This document shows positions 1 to 8,011 of a stretch of 64,000 nucleotides of DNA, piece by piece. This DNA is from Massilia phyllostachyos (GTDB taxonomy: Bacteria; Pseudomonadota; Gammaproteobacteria; Burkholderiales; Burkholderiaceae_D). Position 1 is the stretch's first letter, and every line of letters starts with the position of its first letter. The notes below the pieces were generated by a model, which worked only from the letters and a program-made list of their open reading frames with translations, ran no database searches and was not told the DNA's origin. Where the stretch lies: the NCBI RefSeq assembly GCF_021044825.1, contig NZ_JAJNOC010000001.1:310001-374000 (forward strand). The letters are read 5' to 3'. The position numbers and the translations under genes were made by a program.

Positions 1-222
1 GTCCAGGATGCGCAGCGCGTCGTCCAGGTAGCCGAGGCCCGCTTCGGTCAGCGTGACGCTGCGGGTCGAGCGGTTCAGCAGGGCCACGCCCAGGCGCGCT
101 TCGAGCGCGTCGATCACGCGCGTGACCGAGGAAGTGGCGAGGCCGAGCTGGCGCGCGGCGCTGGAAAAGCCGCCGCTGGCGGCGACGGTGCAGAAGGTCT
201 TGAGTTCGGCGAAGCGGTCCAT
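1..222 (-). CDS. LysR-family regulator, N-terminal part (runs off left edge)
   Basis: The first 74 codons of a LysR-type transcriptional regulator are visible; the rest lies outside the window. The translation starts MDRFAELKTFCTVAASGGFS and continues with a helix-turn-helix segment (SSAARQLGLATSSVTRVIDALEARLG), then the typical LLNRSTRSVTLTEAG wing. These are hallmark positions of LysR DNA-binding domains. It is divergent from the exbB operon starting at 400, so by the usual LysR arrangement it could regulate that operon. The inducer-binding domain is not visible, so no ligand can be proposed. The 178 bases between the two starts hold no other gene. Confidence 0.85.
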   Translation of the reverse strand, partial: MDRFAELKTFCTVAASGGFSSAARQLGLATSSVTRVIDALEARLGVALLNRSTRSVTLTEAGLGYLDDALRILD

Positions 223-399
223 GGAATCCTTGCGCGATGCGACCGGGTCATCATTTCACACGGCGCGCAGCGTGACAAGTCGGTCTGTCTTCTACCTACC
301 ATGGGTAATATATATTCATTTGGAGAGATGCTGAAATTCTATTTAAAAGAACATTCAGCTGCTAGGATATGGAAACAATAATTTCCAATTCGAGGAGCG

Positions 400-1125
400 A
401 TGTTGAAGAACCTTCTTGCCCTGACAGCCTTGCTGGGCGCTGCATCCAGCGCCCGCGCGGCGGACCTCAAGCTGATCGACCAGCTGCACGAGGGCGGCGC
501 CGCGATCGTCGTCACGCTCGGCCTGTCGGTGCTGTTCGTCGCGGTCAGCATCGAGCGCCTGCTGCACCTGCGTGCACGCGCCGTGGCGCCCGCCGGCCTG
601 GCCGACGAGGCGCGCGCCTTGTGGGACTCGCCCGATCCGGCCGCCCTGCACGCCGCGGCGCAGGAGAGCAACAGCACGCTGGGGCGCATCATCGCCTACC
701 TGGCGGCGCATCGCGGCCAGCCCCATGCCTACGTCAGCAGCGGGGCCGGCGACATCGCCTCGCTGGAACTGCGCCATCACCAGCAGAAGTTCTATGCCCT
801 GTCGATCGTCGCCACCGTGGCGCCCATCGTCGGCCTGCTCGGGACCGTGCTGGGCATGATCGACGCCTTCAATGTGATCGCCTACCAGGAGGGCATGGGC
901 AATCCCGCGCTGCTGGCCGGCGGCATCTCGAAAGCCCTGATCAACACGGCGGCCGGCCTGGCCGTGGCGCTGCCGGCGCTCGGCATGCACCATTACTTCA
1001 AGCACCGCCTGGCGTTCTACAGCCTCACCCTCGAAAACCAGGTAAACGGTTTGCTGCGCGAGTGGTTCGCACCAAGCGCCGCAGCGGACAGCCCGAACCT
1101 GCACGTGGTGCACCATGCGCATTGA
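400..1125 (+). CDS. exbB: ExbB/MotA/TolQ-family proton channel protein
   Basis: A 241-residue inner-membrane protein of the MotA/TolQ/ExbB proton channel family. It starts with a signal-like segment (residues 1-21), then a TM helix around 30-50 (IVVTLGLSVLFVAVSIERLL). The conserved two-helix block lies at about 130-200, including VATVAPIVGLLGTVLGMIDA and NTAAGLAVALPALGMHHYF. That block lines the proton path in ExbB and TolQ. A GAGGAGCG ribosome site lies just upstream of the ATG. The stop overlaps exbD by 11 bases, so the two are probably co-translated. Family knowledge says it energises a third, periplasm-spanning partner by proton-motive force. The partner here appears to be the unusual gene at 1531 and not a classical TonB. 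Confidence 0.9.
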   Translation: MLKNLLALTALLGAASSARAADLKLIDQLHEGGAAIVVTLGLSVLFVAVSIERLLHLRARAVAPAGLADEARALWDSPDPAALHAAAQESNSTLGRIIAYLAAHRGQPHAYVSSGAGDIASLELRHHQQKFYALSIVATVAPIVGLLGTVLGMIDAFNVIAYQEGMGNPALLAGGISKALINTAAGLAVALPALGMHHYFKHRLAFYSLTLENQVNGLLREWFAPSAAADSPNLHVVHHAH

Positions 1126-1534
1126 GCTGGGCGCGGACGAGCCGCCGGAAATCGGGCTGATCGCCCTGATCGACTGCATCTTCTTCCTGCTGATGTTCTT
1201 CATGATCGCGACCTCGTTCAAGCAGCCGGAAGCCGAACAGCAGATGGAGCTGCCGGTGGTGCTGCCGGCGGCCCAGATGAGCCTCGATCGCGCGAGCGCG
1301 GCGCCGGCGGCGCTGGCGATCGGCGTCGACAAGGAGGGCAAGCTCTACCTCGATGGGAAGAACGTCACGGTGCAGCAGCTGCACGACCGCCTGAAAGCGC
1401 AGGCGGCCGCCGATCCGGCGCGCCCGATCCGCATCGACGGCGACGAAATGGCGCGCTACCAGGACATCGTCCACGTCCTCGACCTGTGCCAGTTCGAGGG
1501 CTTCACCAGGATCGCGATGCACACGCGCCAATGA
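1115..1534 (+). CDS. exbD: ExbD/TolR-family biopolymer transport protein
   Basis: A 139-residue ExbD/TolR protein. It has a short cytoplasmic N-terminus and one TM helix (about residues 15-33, GLIALIDCIFFLLMFFMIAT). The conserved membrane Asp sits in LIDCIFF. A periplasmic domain follows, with the typical GKLYLDGKNVTVQQLHDRL strand-helix pattern. Length and layout match the family. It overlaps exbB at its start and the next gene at its stop (ATGA), so all three are likely made together. The role is proton-driven force transfer with ExbB; the energised partner is inferred from gene order only. Confidence 0.9.
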   Translation: MRIELGADEPPEIGLIALIDCIFFLLMFFMIATSFKQPEAEQQMELPVVLPAAQMSLDRASAAPAALAIGVDKEGKLYLDGKNVTVQQLHDRLKAQAAADPARPIRIDGDEMARYQDIVHVLDLCQFEGFTRIAMHTRQ

Positions 1535-2892
1535 CGACCGGGTTCCAGATGCGTTCATCGCGCTGGTGCCTGGCTGTGTCGGTCGGGCTGCATGCGGCCC
1601 TGGCGGTGTGGCTCTACCATGCCGGCTACACGGCAGTCGTGCGGCGCCAGGATACGGATGTCGCCGCCAGCGTGCAGGCGACGGCGCGGGCCGGAACGCA
1701 GGCCCGGATGGCGCGGCGCATGGACGATCTCAAGAAGATCAAGGAACTGCTCAAGCAGTCCACCAACCGGACGCCGCAGCCGGCGCCGCCGGAGGCCACC
1801 GCAGAGACAGAGGCGGAACCCGAGCGGATGCTGGAGCAGGCGCACGAGCTGTCGCGCGCCATCGACGAACTTGGCCGCGAGCTGAAGGCCGAGGAACTGG
1901 CGCGTCTGACCGCCAGGACGAAGGAAGAGGCGCGTGCGGAAGTGGATGCGGAGGCGCCGGCCGATCCCCCGCCCGACCCTGCCGGCAGCACTGACCCGGC
2001 TTCCGAACTGGCCAGCCTCGAAGCCAGGGCCCGCGCCGTGCTCGCCGGCCGCGCCGAACAGCTGGCGCGGGAGCGCAACGGCGTCCAGGTCGAGGGCCAG
2101 GCCGCGGGCACGGGCCTTGGCAGCGGCATCGGCGAAGTCAGCGCATCCGGACAAGGGCACGCGCTGGGCGGCCCGCCGCCGGGCGCGCAGGGCCTGGCGG
2201 CCGAGGAAATCGCACGCTTCATGCGCGAGGGGACGGAACCGGAAAGAGAGAAGAACAGCCGGGTGTACAAGAGCGGCAGCCGCGACATCTTCGCGAGCGC
2301 CAAAGGCGTGGTGCCCGGCGTCGACGCGGCACGGATGGTGCGGGGCCGCGGACGCATGTTCGGCGCGGGCGGACAATACGCGAACCGCATTTACCTGAAC
2401 AGCTGGTACATCATCGGCCCTTTCGAGGGAAACCATGGCAGGGAGCTGTTCGACAACCCGAAGTACCCGCCCGAAGACGCGGTGCTGCTCGACGCGGTGT
2501 ACTACGGAAAAGACAAGCGCCTCGTCAAATGGGAATACCTGAACACGGCGCGCTATCCCCTGGTCCCGCGCGGCGAGGAAGAAAATGCGGTCTACTACGG
2601 CTACACCGAAGTGTTCATGGACCGCGAGCGCGACATGCTGGTGTGGATCGGCGCCGACGACGACGCGTCTGTCAAGGTCAACGACCGCTTGATCTGGAAG
2701 GGTGGAGATTCGGGCAAGCGCTGGTTCTACCAGAGCGTGTACACGGGCAGGACGACCTACCAGCGCGACTACAACCGCACCGAGGGCCAGCGCCAGGTGC
2801 GCTTCCGGAAAGGCCGCAACACGGTCTTCTTCAAGCTGTCCAACGGCCCGACGCGGCTGTTCTTTTCGATGGTGCTGACGCCGGTACAATGA
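1531..2892 (+). CDS. Membrane-anchored coiled-coil protein with C-terminal carbohydrate-binding-like domain
   Basis: A 453-residue protein starting at an ATG that overlaps the exbD stop. One N-terminal TM helix lies at about residues 10-30. A long charged, Ala/Glu-rich segment (about 60-200) follows, with coiled-coil character (LEQAHELSRAIDELGRELKA), and then a Gly-rich linker. The C-terminal 165 residues resemble the beta-sandwich (PA14/galactose-binding-like) domains found beside glycoside hydrolases. The visible signatures are WYIIGPF at 292-298, GADDDASVKVNDRLIWKG starting at 374, and a final VRFRKGRNTVFFKLSNG. The gene sits where a TonB or TolA partner would be, and the topology (TM anchor, rod, periplasmic head) fits. 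However, no TonB C-terminal domain is recognisable. The domain call rests on motif resemblance. Confidence 0.6.
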   Translation: MTTGFQMRSSRWCLAVSVGLHAALAVWLYHAGYTAVVRRQDTDVAASVQATARAGTQARMARRMDDLKKIKELLKQSTNRTPQPAPPEATAETEAEPERMLEQAHELSRAIDELGRELKAEELARLTARTKEEARAEVDAEAPADPPPDPAGSTDPASELASLEARARAVLAGRAEQLARERNGVQVEGQAAGTGLGSGIGEVSASGQGHALGGPPPGAQGLAAEEIARFMREGTEPEREKNSRVYKSGSRDIFASAKGVVPGVDAARMVRGRGRMFGAGGQYANRIYLNSWYIIGPFEGNHGRELFDNPKYPPEDAVLLDAVYYGKDKRLVKWEYLNTARYPLVPRGEEENAVYYGYTEVFMDRERDMLVWIGADDDASVKVNDRLIWKGGDSGKRWFYQSVYTGRTTYQRDYNRTEGQRQVRFRKGRNTVFFKLSNGPTRLFFSMVLTPVQ

Positions 2893-3752
2893 CGGGCATG
2901 AAGCGATCGACATGGAAAGCGGCGGCCGCGACCCTGCTGCTCGCCGCCTGCGGCGCGGGCGCCAGCTGGGTGGCCGGCGGCACGCTCATCGCCGGCGCGC
3001 AGCACGCCGTGGCGGCGCCGGATGCCGGCCTGCGCAGCGTGACGCTGGCGACGCCGGGCGGCCAGCCGGTCGAAGGCTGGCTGCTGCCAGGGACCGGCAA
3101 GGGCGCGCTGCTGCTCCTGCACGGCATCCGCGCCGACCGCACCCAGATGCTGGCGCGCGCCCGCTTCCTGCATGCGGCCGGCTACGCGGTGCTACTGGTC
3201 GACCTGCCCGGCCACGGCGCCAGCCCCGCGCCGGCCATCACCTTCGGCCTGCGCGAAGGCGCGGCGGTCAAGGCATCGCTAAATTACCTGCGCCGTACCT
3301 GTCCGGGCCAGCGCATCGGCGTGATCGGGGTCTCGCTCGGCGCGGCTTCCTATGTGCTGTGCGCCGACTGCCCGCGCGCCGACGCCGTGGTGCTGGAATC
3401 GATGTATCCGACCATCGAGGAAGCGCTCGAGGATCGCCTGCGCATGCGCGTCGGCGCGCTGGCGCCGCTTCTTTCGCCGCTGCTGCTCGGGCAGCTGTCG
3501 TTGCGGCTCGACATCGAGCCGGCGCAGCTGCGGCCGATCGCGCGCATGGCGGAGCTGGGCGCGCCGGTCTTCATCGCGTCGGGCGACGCCGACCTCCACA
3601 CAACGATCGCCGAAACACGCCGCATCTTCGATGCCGCGACGGGCGAGAAGCTGTTGTGGGAAGTGCCCGGCGCCGCGCACGTGGACCTGCATCGCTTCGG
3701 GCCGGCCGAATACGAACGCCGCATCCTCGCTTTCCTGGATCGGCACTTGTAG
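2889..3752 (+). CDS. Alpha/beta hydrolase with N-terminal signal or anchor
   Basis: A 287-residue alpha/beta hydrolase. The ATG overlaps the previous stop (ATGA), so it is the fourth coupled gene of the exbB operon. The N-terminus (MTGMKRSTWKAAAATLLLAA followed by Cys) looks like a lipoprotein or export signal. The core shows an oxyanion-type LLLHGIRADR, a DLPGHGAS strand-turn, the nucleophile elbow GVSLGAAS (GxSxG), an Asp in IASGDADLHT and a late His in GAAHVDLHRF. All elements of a Ser-Asp-His triad are therefore present. The substrate is unknown; the family includes esterases and peptidases. The TAG stop lies inside a palindromic repeat (3749-3779) that may end transcription. Confidence 0.8.
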   Translation: MTGMKRSTWKAAAATLLLAACGAGASWVAGGTLIAGAQHAVAAPDAGLRSVTLATPGGQPVEGWLLPGTGKGALLLLHGIRADRTQMLARARFLHAAGYAVLLVDLPGHGASPAPAITFGLREGAAVKASLNYLRRTCPGQRIGVIGVSLGAASYVLCADCPRADAVVLESMYPTIEEALEDRLRMRVGALAPLLSPLLLGQLSLRLDIEPAQLRPIARMAELGAPVFIASGDADLHTTIAETRRIFDAATGEKLLWEVPGAAHVDLHRFGPAEYERRILAFLDRHL

Positions 3753-3779
3753 GGTGGCCGGAGAATCCGCCCACCCTAC
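3749..3779. repeat. REP-like palindrome, copy 1
   Basis: An imperfect palindrome running from GTAGGGTGG to CCACCCTAC. The same motif recurs at 16857-16885 and 32211-32240, always at gene 3' ends. The stop codon of the hydrolase gene is part of it. It can form a stem-loop and may act as a transcript end. Confidence 0.7.
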
Positions 3780-3792
3780 AAACAACAAAAAA

Positions 3793-4868
3793 GGCTGTGT
3801 TCGCGTTAGTTATGTATTTGCAGCCTCCTTCACTGAACTTGTCGTACCGCAGCACATAGCCACTGCGCTGGTGTACGCAACACTTGCGCATCCAGTAATC
3901 GCTGCCACCCGGAATAGTTCGCCAGGTAGCGGCTGGCCACGCCCTTGAAGCGCACCAGCCAGTTCTTGAAGCGGCTGTGCCAGCCATTCACGTTCTGGAT
4001 GTGGATCGCGCCGCGTGCGCGCCGGCCCGCCCGCACGTTGACGGATTCATGCGTGATTCCGGCGTCGAGGGCAAACCGGACATAAGCCGCAGCGCCATCG
4101 CTGATGAGCAGACCGTCACCCGGCAGCACCGGCCGCAGGCAGGTGCGCAGTTGCGCAGCGGTCACGGGACCGCGTCCGGTATGAAAGTCCAGCGTCGTGC
4201 CGATGCGGTCACGCGCCACCAGCAGGCAATCATGCTCGCGGTTGATGCCGCGCCGCCGGGCGGCGCCACCACGCTTGCGCGGCGGGCGCGACAAGGTGCG
4301 CGAACCCTTCTGCGATTCCAGTCTGTAGGTTTCGTCGGCCTCCACGATTCCCGTCAATGCTGCGGGCCGGTGCCGGGCGGCGCCCGGCGCGAATCGGTGG
4401 CGCCAGCGAAAACTCGTCGTGCGATGCACGCCGGTCGCGAGCGCCGCGTCGCGCACGGTGCGCGATTCCAGCAAACACTTGATATAAGGCAGCCAGCACT
4501 CGCGCTTGCGCAGCCGGGCCAGCGGCGTGCCGGTCAGCGCATTGAAGGAGCGGCGACAACCCAGGCAGCGATAACGCTGCAGGCCGCTGGCGAAGCCGGA
4601 GCGGTGCAAGCGCGCGCAAGCACAATGCGGACAGGGCCGGCCTGCCGCGGCCGCTTCGATGAGCGCGAGGCACTCGGCCGGGTCGCGGATGCTGTCGAGC
4701 CAGTCGCGCAGCCGGGCCAGATCAGTGCTGGACAATGGCGCGGCCGTCAAGAGGGCTAGCAATTCGTCGAAGCTCGGGCTTTGCATCGTCACTCCAGATG
4801 AGTTAACTCGACGATGCGTAAGACTTCGGCAACGCGATTTGGTTCACCCAACGATCGCGAACACAGCC
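3793..4868 (-). mobile_element. Intact IS1595-family (ISXO2-like) insertion sequence
   Basis: The element is 1076 bp long. Both ends carry the perfect 13-bp inverted repeat GGCTGTGTTCGCG (3793-3805; reverse complement at 4856-4868), with further partial matches inward. It is flanked by an exact 8-bp direct repeat ACAAAAAA (3785-3792 and 4869-4876). Eight bases is the duplication length known for the IS1595 family. One uninterrupted transposase gene fills the element. Intact ends and an exact duplication suggest a fairly recent insertion. It landed in the T-tract of the terminator that ends the TonB-dependent receptor gene at 4919. Confidence 0.92.
3830..4792 (-). CDS. IS1595-family transposase
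   Basis: A 320-residue transposase. The N-terminus carries a zinc-ribbon-like segment with paired cysteines (CPHCACARLHRSG, then YRCLGCRRSF at about 53-83). A helix-turn-helix-like region (TVRDAALATGVHRTTSFRWRHR) follows. The DDE-type ISXO2 domain includes IVEADETY, LLISDGAAAY and the family-typical HIQNVNGWHSRFKNWL, then VASRYLANYSGW. The reading frame is complete and the ends of the element are intact, so it may be active. It lies between the terminal repeats with no passenger gene. Confidence 0.9.
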   Translation of the reverse strand: MTMQSPSFDELLALLTAAPLSSTDLARLRDWLDSIRDPAECLALIEAAAAGRPCPHCACARLHRSGFASGLQRYRCLGCRRSFNALTGTPLARLRKRECWLPYIKCLLESRTVRDAALATGVHRTTSFRWRHRFAPGAARHRPAALTGIVEADETYRLESQKGSRTLSRPPRKRGGAARRRGINREHDCLLVARDRIGTTLDFHTGRGPVTAAQLRTCLRPVLPGDGLLISDGAAAYVRFALDAGITHESVNVRAGRRARGAIHIQNVNGWHSRFKNWLVRFKGVASRYLANYSGWQRLLDAQVLRTPAQWLCAAVRQVQ

Positions 4869-4870
4869 AC

Positions 4871-4896
4871 AAAAAAAAGCCCGCGCAAGCGCGGGC
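4871..4896 (-). terminator. Intrinsic terminator of the TonB-dependent receptor gene
   Basis: On the minus strand an 8-bp GC stem (GCCCGCGC, loop TT, GCGCGGGC) is followed by eight T residues. This is a classic rho-independent terminator, 22 bases beyond the stop of the receptor gene. The insertion sequence begins right after the T-tract. Confidence 0.85.
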
Positions 4897-4918
4897 CGAA
4901 GGTCACACCAGAGAACTC

Positions 4919-7840
4919 TTAGAACTTGTAGCGCAGGCCGGCCAGGAACTCGCGGCCGGTGACGTTGTTCACCACCACGCTGTTGCGCGCGCGGCTGATG
5001 AACTGGTCGTTCGGCTCGTTGGTCAGGTTGACGCCTTCCAGCGTGAATTCCAGCTTCTCGTTCCACTTGTACGACAGCGACACGTCCACGTTGAAGGTTT
5101 CGTTCTTGCCCTCGACGTCGTTGTTGTTCTGGCCCGGCACGCGGGTGATGAACGAGGAGCGCTTGGCTCCGGAGACGCGCGCGCTGAACTTGCCGTCGTC
5201 GTAGTAGAAGGTCGCGTTCCACGACTTCGGCGACAGGTTCAGCAGGTCGTCGACGATGCGCTCGTTGCTGGTCGGCGAAACGGCGTATTCGATCTTCGAG
5301 CTGACCTTGGTGTAGTTCAGCAGGGTGCCGAAGTTGCGGCCCCAGCCCGGGAGGAAGGTGAACGGCTGCTGGTAATTCAGCTCGAAGCCTTTCAGCTTGC
5401 CGCCGTCGGTGTTGATCGGGGCGGTCACCTGGAACACCTCTTCGCCGCTGAAGTTCGACGGCAGCAGCGACAGCGGCAGGCCGGTCTCGCGGAACGGCAC
5501 GTTGGTGCGCAGCGACTGGATGTAGGTGTCGATGTTCTTCTGGAACAGGCCCAGGCCCACGAAGGCCTTGTTCGCGAAGTAGTACTCGAAGCTCGAGTCG
5601 AAGGTTTTTGCGCGGAAGGGTTTGAGCAGCGGGTTGCCGGTGTTGATGGTCAGCGTGCCGGTGGTCGAGATGGTGCCGCCCGGCGACAGGAAGCCCAGCT
5701 GCGGCCGGGTCATCACCTTGGCCGCGCCGAAGCGCACGATGAAGTCGCGGGTCAGGTTGGCCGCCACGTTGAACGAGGGCAGGGTGTCCTTGTAGTCGTG
5801 GTTGACCTGCACCGCGGTGCCGCCGCCGGCCGCCTGGTAGCCGATCGCTTCCAGTTCGGTCTTCACGTGGCGCACGCCGAAGTTGCCGCGCAGCGGGATG
5901 TCCCACAGGTCGTACTTGAACTCGCCCATCAGGTAGAAGCCGTCGTCGCGTTCGCGCACGGTGCGGTTGTTGCCGCGTGCATTGCCGTTGGTGATCGAGG
6001 ACAGCGTGAAGTCGCCCGGACCGCCGGCGGGGCCGGCCTTGATGCAGTTGCAGTAGATGTCGTAGGCGGCGGCGATGGCGGACAGGTTCGGGATCACCCA
6101 GCTGCCGACGTTGCCCTGGCCGAAGCCGGTCAAGGTCGAGGTCAGGCCGGTGGCGCCCGATGGCGGCGCAAAGATCGTGTCGTTCTGGTTCACGCGGCGG
6201 AACTCGTAGGTGTCCGACTCGTATTTCTTGACGCCGGCGCCGGCCTTGAAGGTCAGGTTGTCGCTCGCTTCCCAGGCCAGGTCGAACTGGCCGACGTCGT
6301 TGACGTTGGTCGCGCCCTGCGGACGGATGCGGATCTCGCTGGTGGTGGTGTTCGGGACCGTGGTCGGCTGGGTGCCGCTGGTCACGCGCGGCACGCCGAT
6401 GATGCCGAGCGCACCGTTGGCGGCCGCCGGGTCGAAGGGGTAGCCGATGGTGGCGGAGCGGCTGTCCTGGCGGAAGTCGAGGGTGTAGCCGTTGACGTTC
6501 AGCGCGTCCAGGGTCACCGTGGTCTGGACCGGATTGCGGAACTTCGAGTTGGCGCGGCCGACCTTGGCGCTCATGCTCCAGGTGTCGTTGAACTTGTGCT
6601 CGAAGCTCAAGGTCGGCTGGGTGAAGGTGGTGGTCAGCTCGTCGAAGCGCTGCTCGGAGCGGATGTCGACGCCGTTGTACTTGCCGTACAGGAGGGCGCC
6701 GTTCGGCGCGTACTGGGCTTCGACCACGCTGATTTGCGGCTTGCCGCCCTGGCTCGCGCTACGGCTGAAGGAGATCGCTTCCAGGAAGTCTTCCTGGCGC
6801 GTCGCGTCCAGCTTCGAATACAGCATGTCGAAGGTGAGCAGGGAGCCGCGCGCCGGACGCCATTGCACCGACGCGGTCAGGCCGAGGCGGTCCTGGTCGT
6901 GGGTCAGGCGGCCGTAGCGCGGCAGGCGCGGGTGGAAGTTGTTCGGATTGCTGGCCGCGTTGTACGCGTCGGTGGCAGCTTGCGAGGCCGGCAGGCGCGG
7001 CACGCCTTGCGCGGCCGGGCCGCAGGTGGTGGCGGTGGAGTTCGACGGGTTCGCGGTCACGCCCTGCGGCGCGCACCAGCCGCCCGAGGACGGGCCGTTG
7101 TCCCAGCGGACGGTGCTGAAACCGTCTTCCAGCACGCGGCGCTTCGAGAACGCGCCCGAGATCAGCACGCCCAGGGTGCGGTCCATGAAGGTGTTCGACA
7201 GCATGAAGGCGACGCGCGGGTCGACCTTCTCGGAGCCGTCGTTGTACTTGCCCTTGGCCGCGATGGTGGCGTTGAAGCCGCGCAGGTCGAAGGGACGCAG
7301 GGTCTGCAGGTCGACGGTGGCGCCGAGCGAGCCTTCGTCGACGTCGGCCGAGGAGCTCTTGCGCACCGTGAGGGAGCTGAACAGCTCGGAGGCGAACACG
7401 TTGAAGTCGAAGCCGCGGCCGCGGTTGGTGCCGCCCGAGCTGTCGGTGCCGCCGGTGGTGGCGAGGCCCTCGATGCCGTTGATGCGCACGCGGGTGAAGT
7501 CCTGGCCCAGGCCGCGCACCGTGATGCTGCGGCCTTCGCCGGCGTCGCGGTCGATCACCACGCCCGGCACGCGCTGCAGCGACTCGGCCAGGTTCGTGTC
7601 CGGGAACTTGCCCATGTCCTCGGCCTTGATGACGTCGACGATGCCGTTGTCCTGGCGCTTGGCGTTCAGCGCGCTCTCGAGCGAGGCGCGCAGGCCGGTC
7701 ACCTGGACTTGCTGGATCTGCTGGGGAGCGCCGGCATCCTGGGCGAATGCGGGGCCGACGGAAAGGATCGAAACCGAGGCGGTGCCGAGCAGGCACGCGG
7801 TGAGTTTGCGCAAGACTACACGCTGCGAACGTTGTTTCAT
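4919..7840 (-). CDS. TonB-dependent outer-membrane receptor 1
   Basis: A 973-residue TonB-dependent receptor. It has a signal peptide (residues 1-33, cleavage after AFA) and a TonB-box-like stretch near QVQVTGLRASLESALNAKR. The plug contains NLAESLQRVPGVVIDRDAGEG and ITVRGLGQDFTRVRINGIEG, typical of the large carbohydrate-type receptors of Proteobacteria. A 22-strand-type barrel follows and ends in RYKF, with the terminal Phe expected for barrel assembly. It has its own promoter region with three TGGTC-type operators (7896-7984) and a strong terminator. It lies downstream of a GH28 gene in a pectin locus, so uptake of oligogalacturonides is inferred. The ligand is not proven. Confidence 0.92.
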   Translation of the reverse strand: MKQRSQRVVLRKLTACLLGTASVSILSVGPAFAQDAGAPQQIQQVQVTGLRASLESALNAKRQDNGIVDVIKAEDMGKFPDTNLAESLQRVPGVVIDRDAGEGRSITVRGLGQDFTRVRINGIEGLATTGGTDSSGGTNRGRGFDFNVFASELFSSLTVRKSSSADVDEGSLGATVDLQTLRPFDLRGFNATIAAKGKYNDGSEKVDPRVAFMLSNTFMDRTLGVLISGAFSKRRVLEDGFSTVRWDNGPSSGGWCAPQGVTANPSNSTATTCGPAAQGVPRLPASQAATDAYNAASNPNNFHPRLPRYGRLTHDQDRLGLTASVQWRPARGSLLTFDMLYSKLDATRQEDFLEAISFSRSASQGGKPQISVVEAQYAPNGALLYGKYNGVDIRSEQRFDELTTTFTQPTLSFEHKFNDTWSMSAKVGRANSKFRNPVQTTVTLDALNVNGYTLDFRQDSRSATIGYPFDPAAANGALGIIGVPRVTSGTQPTTVPNTTTSEIRIRPQGATNVNDVGQFDLAWEASDNLTFKAGAGVKKYESDTYEFRRVNQNDTIFAPPSGATGLTSTLTGFGQGNVGSWVIPNLSAIAAAYDIYCNCIKAGPAGGPGDFTLSSITNGNARGNNRTVRERDDGFYLMGEFKYDLWDIPLRGNFGVRHVKTELEAIGYQAAGGGTAVQVNHDYKDTLPSFNVAANLTRDFIVRFGAAKVMTRPQLGFLSPGGTISTTGTLTINTGNPLLKPFRAKTFDSSFEYYFANKAFVGLGLFQKNIDTYIQSLRTNVPFRETGLPLSLLPSNFSGEEVFQVTAPINTDGGKLKGFELNYQQPFTFLPGWGRNFGTLLNYTKVSSKIEYAVSPTSNERIVDDLLNLSPKSWNATFYYDDGKFSARVSGAKRSSFITRVPGQNNNDVEGKNETFNVDVSLSYKWNEKLEFTLEGVNLTNEPNDQFISRARNSVVVNNVTGREFLAGLRYKF

Positions 7841-7895
7841 GCTGTCTCCATGCGTTTTTATTCGGGCTGGCCTGCCCTCTACGGCTCGTATTTAT

Positions 7896-7984
7896 CTGGT
7901 CAGGCCGGTTTCCGGATTCTAGACCATAACTTGCCGTTTTGGTCAGACCACTCCGAAATAAATACGTCGAATTGGTCTGACCTG
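7896..7984. promoter_or_regulatory. Three predicted FadR/GntR-type operators upstream of receptor 1
   Basis: Three copies of one palindrome lie in the receptor promoter region: CTGGTCAGGCCGG (7896-7908), TTTTGGTCAGACCACT (7937-7952) and AATTGGTCTGACCTG (7970-7984). The core TGGTCNGACCA matches the site type known for FCD-class GntR regulators such as FadR. The likely binder is the GntR protein encoded at 29745-30443. Confidence 0.7.
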
Positions 7985-8011
7985 CGCTGGAGACTTATTT
8001 ACAGCTATTAC

